Below are positions 14,771-17,085 of a stretch of 17,085 bases of DNA, piece after piece. This DNA is from Candidatus Hydrogenedentota bacterium (GTDB lineage Bacteria > Hydrogenedentota > Hydrogenedentia > Hydrogenedentales > SLHB01). The first letter of the stretch is position 1. The number at the start of each line of letters is the position of its first letter. The notes under the pieces were generated by a model that saw only the letters and a list, made by a program, of their open reading frames with translations, was not told the origin of the DNA and searched no databases. The stretch lies in the NCBI GenBank assembly GCA_003552485.1, contig PUMX01000371.1, positions 1 to 17,085 of the forward strand, given 5' to 3'. A program made the position numbers and the translations under genes.

Positions 14771-15973
14771 TTGCTGCGTTTGGTAAGTGTGCTTGGGCTG
14801 GTGGCCTTTCTCGGTATTGCGTGGCTGATGTCCGAAAACCGGCGGGCCATTCCGTGGCGGCTGCTGGGATGGGGCTTGGGCCTTCAGTTCATTCTAGCCA
14901 TTCTTATCCTTCGAACCGGCTTGGGCGAACCGTTCTTCGCCGGTGTCGACGCCGTGGTCGGTGTTCTGACCGACGCCACGATGGAAGGCGCTGAGTTCGT
15001 TTTCGGGCCGACGGTAACCGGCGCGGAAGGGGGCGGCGTCGCGTTTCAAGTATTGCCGGTCATCATATTCGTGGCCTCTCTGTCGGCCATTCTCTACCAC
15101 CTGCGCATTATCCAGCTGTTGGTCCGGGGCGTCGCGTACCTAATGCGGCGCACTCTGAAGACCTCGGGCGCGGAGACCTTTGGCGCTGCGTTGCTTATCT
15201 TTCTGGGCATCGAGTCAACGACCGCCGTGCGCGGTTACCTCCATGGGATGACGCGCTCGGAGTTGTGCACGCTGATGACCACGTTCATGGGCACCATCGC
15301 CGGCAGTGTTATGGTAGTGTACGCCACCTTTGGCGCGGAACCCGGCCACCTTGTGGCGGCGAGCTTAATGAGCGCGCCCGCCGCAATTCTCATCTCCAAG
15401 ATCATGGTGCCCGAGACCGGTGAGCCCCAGACGCAGGACGGCGCCGCTATCGATGTGCCCGTCGAGAGCCATAATGTTGTGGACGCCGCGGCGCAAGGCG
15501 CGCAGGAAGGCCTCAAACTCGCGCTGAACATCGCCACGATGCTGATCGCGTTTATTGGCTTGGTCTATCTGATCAATATGGGGTTCGACGCCGTGATTGG
15601 CGTCACGTTTACCGGGATCATGGGCTATGTGTTCATGCCCTTCGCTCTGTTAATGGGCGTGCCTTGGCACGACGCCGCAACAGTGGGTGAACTGTTGGGC
15701 ACGAAGACCGTGCTCAACGAGTTCTTGGCCTACGCCGCTCTGCAAGATCTCGTGGGGCCCAACGGGCTGGATCCGCGTTCGGCCGCCATTGCGACCTACG
15801 CGTTGTGCGGCTTCGCCAATCCCGGCAGCTTGGGCATTCTCATTGCCGGCGTCACGGCGTTGATACCCGAACGGCGCGTCGAGGTGGTTCAGCTCGGGCT
15901 GAAATCGTTCGTAGGCGGCACGCTGGCGGCCTTTACGACAGCAAGCATAGCGGGATTGTTGCTCCATGGGTAA
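14771..15973 (+). CDS. Concentrative nucleoside transporter (CNT / NupC family)
   Basis: An inner-membrane, ion-coupled carrier of 400 residues, the usual bacterial CNT length. Hydrophobic segments run from the first residues to the C-terminal LLLHG. Family features in order are: LPVIIFVASLSAILYHLRI, the GIESTTAVRGYL stretch near residue 146 (the place of the NupC nucleoside-contact loop), GTIAGSVMVVYA, the cytoplasm-facing AQGAQEGLKLALNIATML, and GTKTVLNEFLAY near residue 309, a strong CNT signature. The start is TTG at 14771, backed by AAGGAG at 7 nt. It follows the EIIA gene by 54 bp and overlaps thiD by 8 bp, so transporter and kinase are probably translated together. The substrate may be a nucleoside, or a pyrimidine-type thiamine precursor given the ThiD partner; the latter is hypothesis. 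Confidence 0.95.
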   Translation: MLRLVSVLGLVAFLGIAWLMSENRRAIPWRLLGWGLGLQFILAILILRTGLGEPFFAGVDAVVGVLTDATMEGAEFVFGPTVTGAEGGGVAFQVLPVIIFVASLSAILYHLRIIQLLVRGVAYLMRRTLKTSGAETFGAALLIFLGIESTTAVRGYLHGMTRSELCTLMTTFMGTIAGSVMVVYATFGAEPGHLVAASLMSAPAAILISKIMVPETGEPQTQDGAAIDVPVESHNVVDAAAQGAQEGLKLALNIATMLIAFIGLVYLINMGFDAVIGVTFTGIMGYVFMPFALLMGVPWHDAATVGELLGTKTVLNEFLAYAALQDLVGPNGLDPRSAAIATYALCGFANPGSLGILIAGVTALIPERRVEVVQLGLKSFVGGTLAAFTTASIAGLLLHG

Positions 15974-16799
15974 TCTAGCAGACAAACCGCCTCTTCCGCG
16001 CGTGCTGACAGTGGCGGGAAGCGACTCAGGCGGCGGCGCCGGCATTGAGGCCGATCTGAAGGTCTGCACGGCCCTCGGATGCTACGGCATGGCCGCCGTG
16101 ACCGCCGTGACCGCGCAAAACACGCAAAGCGTGTGCGGTGTCGAAGAGCTTTCACCTGGTTTCGTGGCGCAGCAAATCGATGTTGTCGCGGAGGATATCG
16201 GGCTCGACGCGGTCAAGACTGGCATGCTTTCCAACGCCGCTATCGTTGAGGCCGTGGCGGGCGCTATCGAGCGCCGCCAGCCGCCCTATGTCGTGGTGGA
16301 TCCCGTCATGGTGGCGAAGAGCGGCGATACACTGCTGAAACGGGAGGCGCGCGAAGCGTTGATACACCGCCTCCTGCCCCTATCCACGCTGGTGACGCCA
16401 AACATGGAGGAGGCGGCCGTTCTGGCGGACATGCCCGTCGAGACGGATGCGGATATGCGCCGCGCCGCCGCCCGGATTCATAGCGTGGGCGTCTCCCATG
16501 TCCTCGTGAAAGGCGGCCACCGTTTGGATTCGGACCTGTCTGAAGACTATCTCTTTGATGGGGAGAGTATTCAAGCTTTCTCGACTCCACGTGTGGAGAC
16601 GAAGAATACCCACGGTACGGGATGCACCTTCGCAACCGCTATCGCCTGCTACCTAGCCCTCGGCCAGACGATGCACGACGCCATTCATAACGCCAAGACT
16701 TACCTTTACGGCGCGCTGCGGCACAGTCTTGCGCTCGGTCATGGCCACGGTCCGCTCAACCACATGTGGCGGTTGCGCGAAGACACCGAGTCAGAGTGA
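15966..16799 (+). CDS. thiD: Hydroxymethylpyrimidine kinase / phosphomethylpyrimidine kinase
   Basis: Phosphorylates HMP and then HMP-phosphate to HMP-pyrophosphate, the pyrimidine half of thiamine. It is a cytoplasmic ribokinase-fold enzyme of 277 residues, normal for stand-alone ThiD. Motifs are VAGSDSGGGAGIEADLK (residues 16-32), TAVTAQNT, DAVKTGMLS, VVDPVMVAKSGDTLL, TPNMEEA, VLVKGGH, and the anion hole and catalytic region THGTGCTFA near residue 215. The C-terminal GHGHGPLNHMW is also typical. The ATG at 15966 lies inside the end of the CNT gene and has no clear ribosome site of its own, so coupled translation is likely. No thiC, thiE or other thiamine gene is beside it. A pyridoxal-kinase activity is possible in this fold, but the motifs favour ThiD. 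Confidence 0.95.
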   Translation: MGNLADKPPLPRVLTVAGSDSGGGAGIEADLKVCTALGCYGMAAVTAVTAQNTQSVCGVEELSPGFVAQQIDVVAEDIGLDAVKTGMLSNAAIVEAVAGAIERRQPPYVVVDPVMVAKSGDTLLKREAREALIHRLLPLSTLVTPNMEEAAVLADMPVETDADMRRAAARIHSVGVSHVLVKGGHRLDSDLSEDYLFDGESIQAFSTPRVETKNTHGTGCTFATAIACYLALGQTMHDAIHNAKTYLYGALRHSLALGHGHGPLNHMWRLREDTESE

Positions 16800-16819
16800 G
16801 CGCGCGCTTTCCCTCCCCC

Positions 16820-16855
16820 CGGCGGTTGGCGCTTCCGCCGCTTGCCTGTTATGCT
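16820..16855 (+). promoter_or_regulatory. Candidate promoter and small hairpin after thiD
   Basis: CGGCGG (16820-16825) can pair with CCGCCG (16835-16840), a GC hairpin 20 bp past the thiD stop without a T-run. Overlapping it, TTGGCG (16826-16831) and TATGCT (16850-16855) are 18 nt apart and could form a promoter for the next gene. The weak -10 match keeps confidence low. Confidence 0.35.
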
Positions 16856-16919
16856 GACCTTATGGCCGCGGCAGCGTGGACCGGGCGCCGGGCATCTTGG
16901 GGAAGGAGGAAATCGCGTG

Positions 16920-17085
16920 ATGAGCATGAAGCAGTACGTAATCTTGGCCATTGCCTTTCTGATCGTCGCAGGCGTTGCCGGTGGATACGCGGGCGCGCTC
17001 GTGGCGGGCATACTCGAGCCGCATCTGCGCTATGAACAGCTTACCCTAGTTGACGAGCACGGGGTGGTGCGCGCACGCGCCGGCG
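16920..17085 (+). CDS. N-terminal part of a membrane-anchored protein, 3'-truncated
   Basis: Only the first 55 residues are inside the window. The ATG at 16920 is preceded by AAGGAGG (16903-16909) at 10 nt; a second ATG at 16926 is possible. The protein starts MSMKQYVILAIAFLIVAGVAG, continues into GYAGALVAGILEP, and so has one N-terminal membrane segment. The visible soluble part, EQLTLVDEHGVVRARAG, is probably outside the cytoplasm and has the look of a repeated LVD-G-RA motif seen in various anchored proteins of unknown function. I cannot name the family from this fragment. It follows thiD by 120 bp and probably has its own promoter. Confidence 0.7.
   Translation, partial: MSMKQYVILAIAFLIVAGVAGGYAGALVAGILEPHLRYEQLTLVDEHGVVRARAG

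Noticed and set aside
1..17085. CRISPR arrays, tRNA or rRNA genes, transposases, integrases, phage genes
   Set aside because: I saw no short evenly spaced direct repeats, no tRNA-like cloverleaf and no mobile-element proteins. The only large repeat is the paralogous DUF4838 tract.

Overview
This is a GC-rich bacterial window with ten protein genes, two of them cut by the window edges. Three tandem secreted DUF4838 proteins, a FAD_oxidored-family protein and an SSS-family symporter sit together. There is no SusC/SusD pair. This gene mix fits a PVC-superphylum or Hydrogenedentota/Planctomycetota-like carbohydrate degrader. That placement is inference from gene content only, because no rRNA or universal marker is present.

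Layout. (1) Positions 1-1578, + strand: the 3' part of a large protein with two homologous ~195-residue modules, family not recognised. (2) Positions 1726-11440, - strand, read right to left: a VOC-fold protein, a 13-TM-type sodium:solute symporter, a FAD-dependent oxidoreductase whose TTG start overlaps the symporter stop, then three consecutive exported DUF4838 / alpha-glucuronidase-like proteins 22-23 bp apart. A promoter-like pair (11522-11550) and a hairpin plus T-run (11471-11495) precede the VOC gene. (3) ilvD (11798-13525, - strand), with its own promoter-like pair and a perfect 14-bp-stem hairpin after its stop. (4) A 708-bp divergent intergenic region. It holds the ilvD promoter candidate, a + strand promoter candidate and a ~280-nt leader rich in stem-loops. 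(5) Positions 14234-16799, + strand: a PTS EIIA-type protein, a CNT-family nucleoside transporter (TTG start) and thiD, the last two overlapping by 8 bp. (6) From 16920, + strand: the start of a membrane-anchored protein cut by the window end.

How the genes may work together (inference). In the - strand cluster, the exported DUF4838 proteins could act on a glycan or uronic-acid-containing substrate outside the cytoplasm. The symporter would bring in the released small molecule, and the FAD enzyme and VOC protein would process it inside. In the + strand cluster, the CNT carrier may import a nucleoside-like or pyrimidine compound used by ThiD, with the EIIA protein as a phosphorylation-dependent regulator.

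The most notable observations are: a ~507-bp, ~96% identical tract shared by two of the three DUF4838 genes and confined to their N-terminal domain; the structured leader ahead of the EIIA-CNT-ThiD operon; and the unusual composition of both operons.
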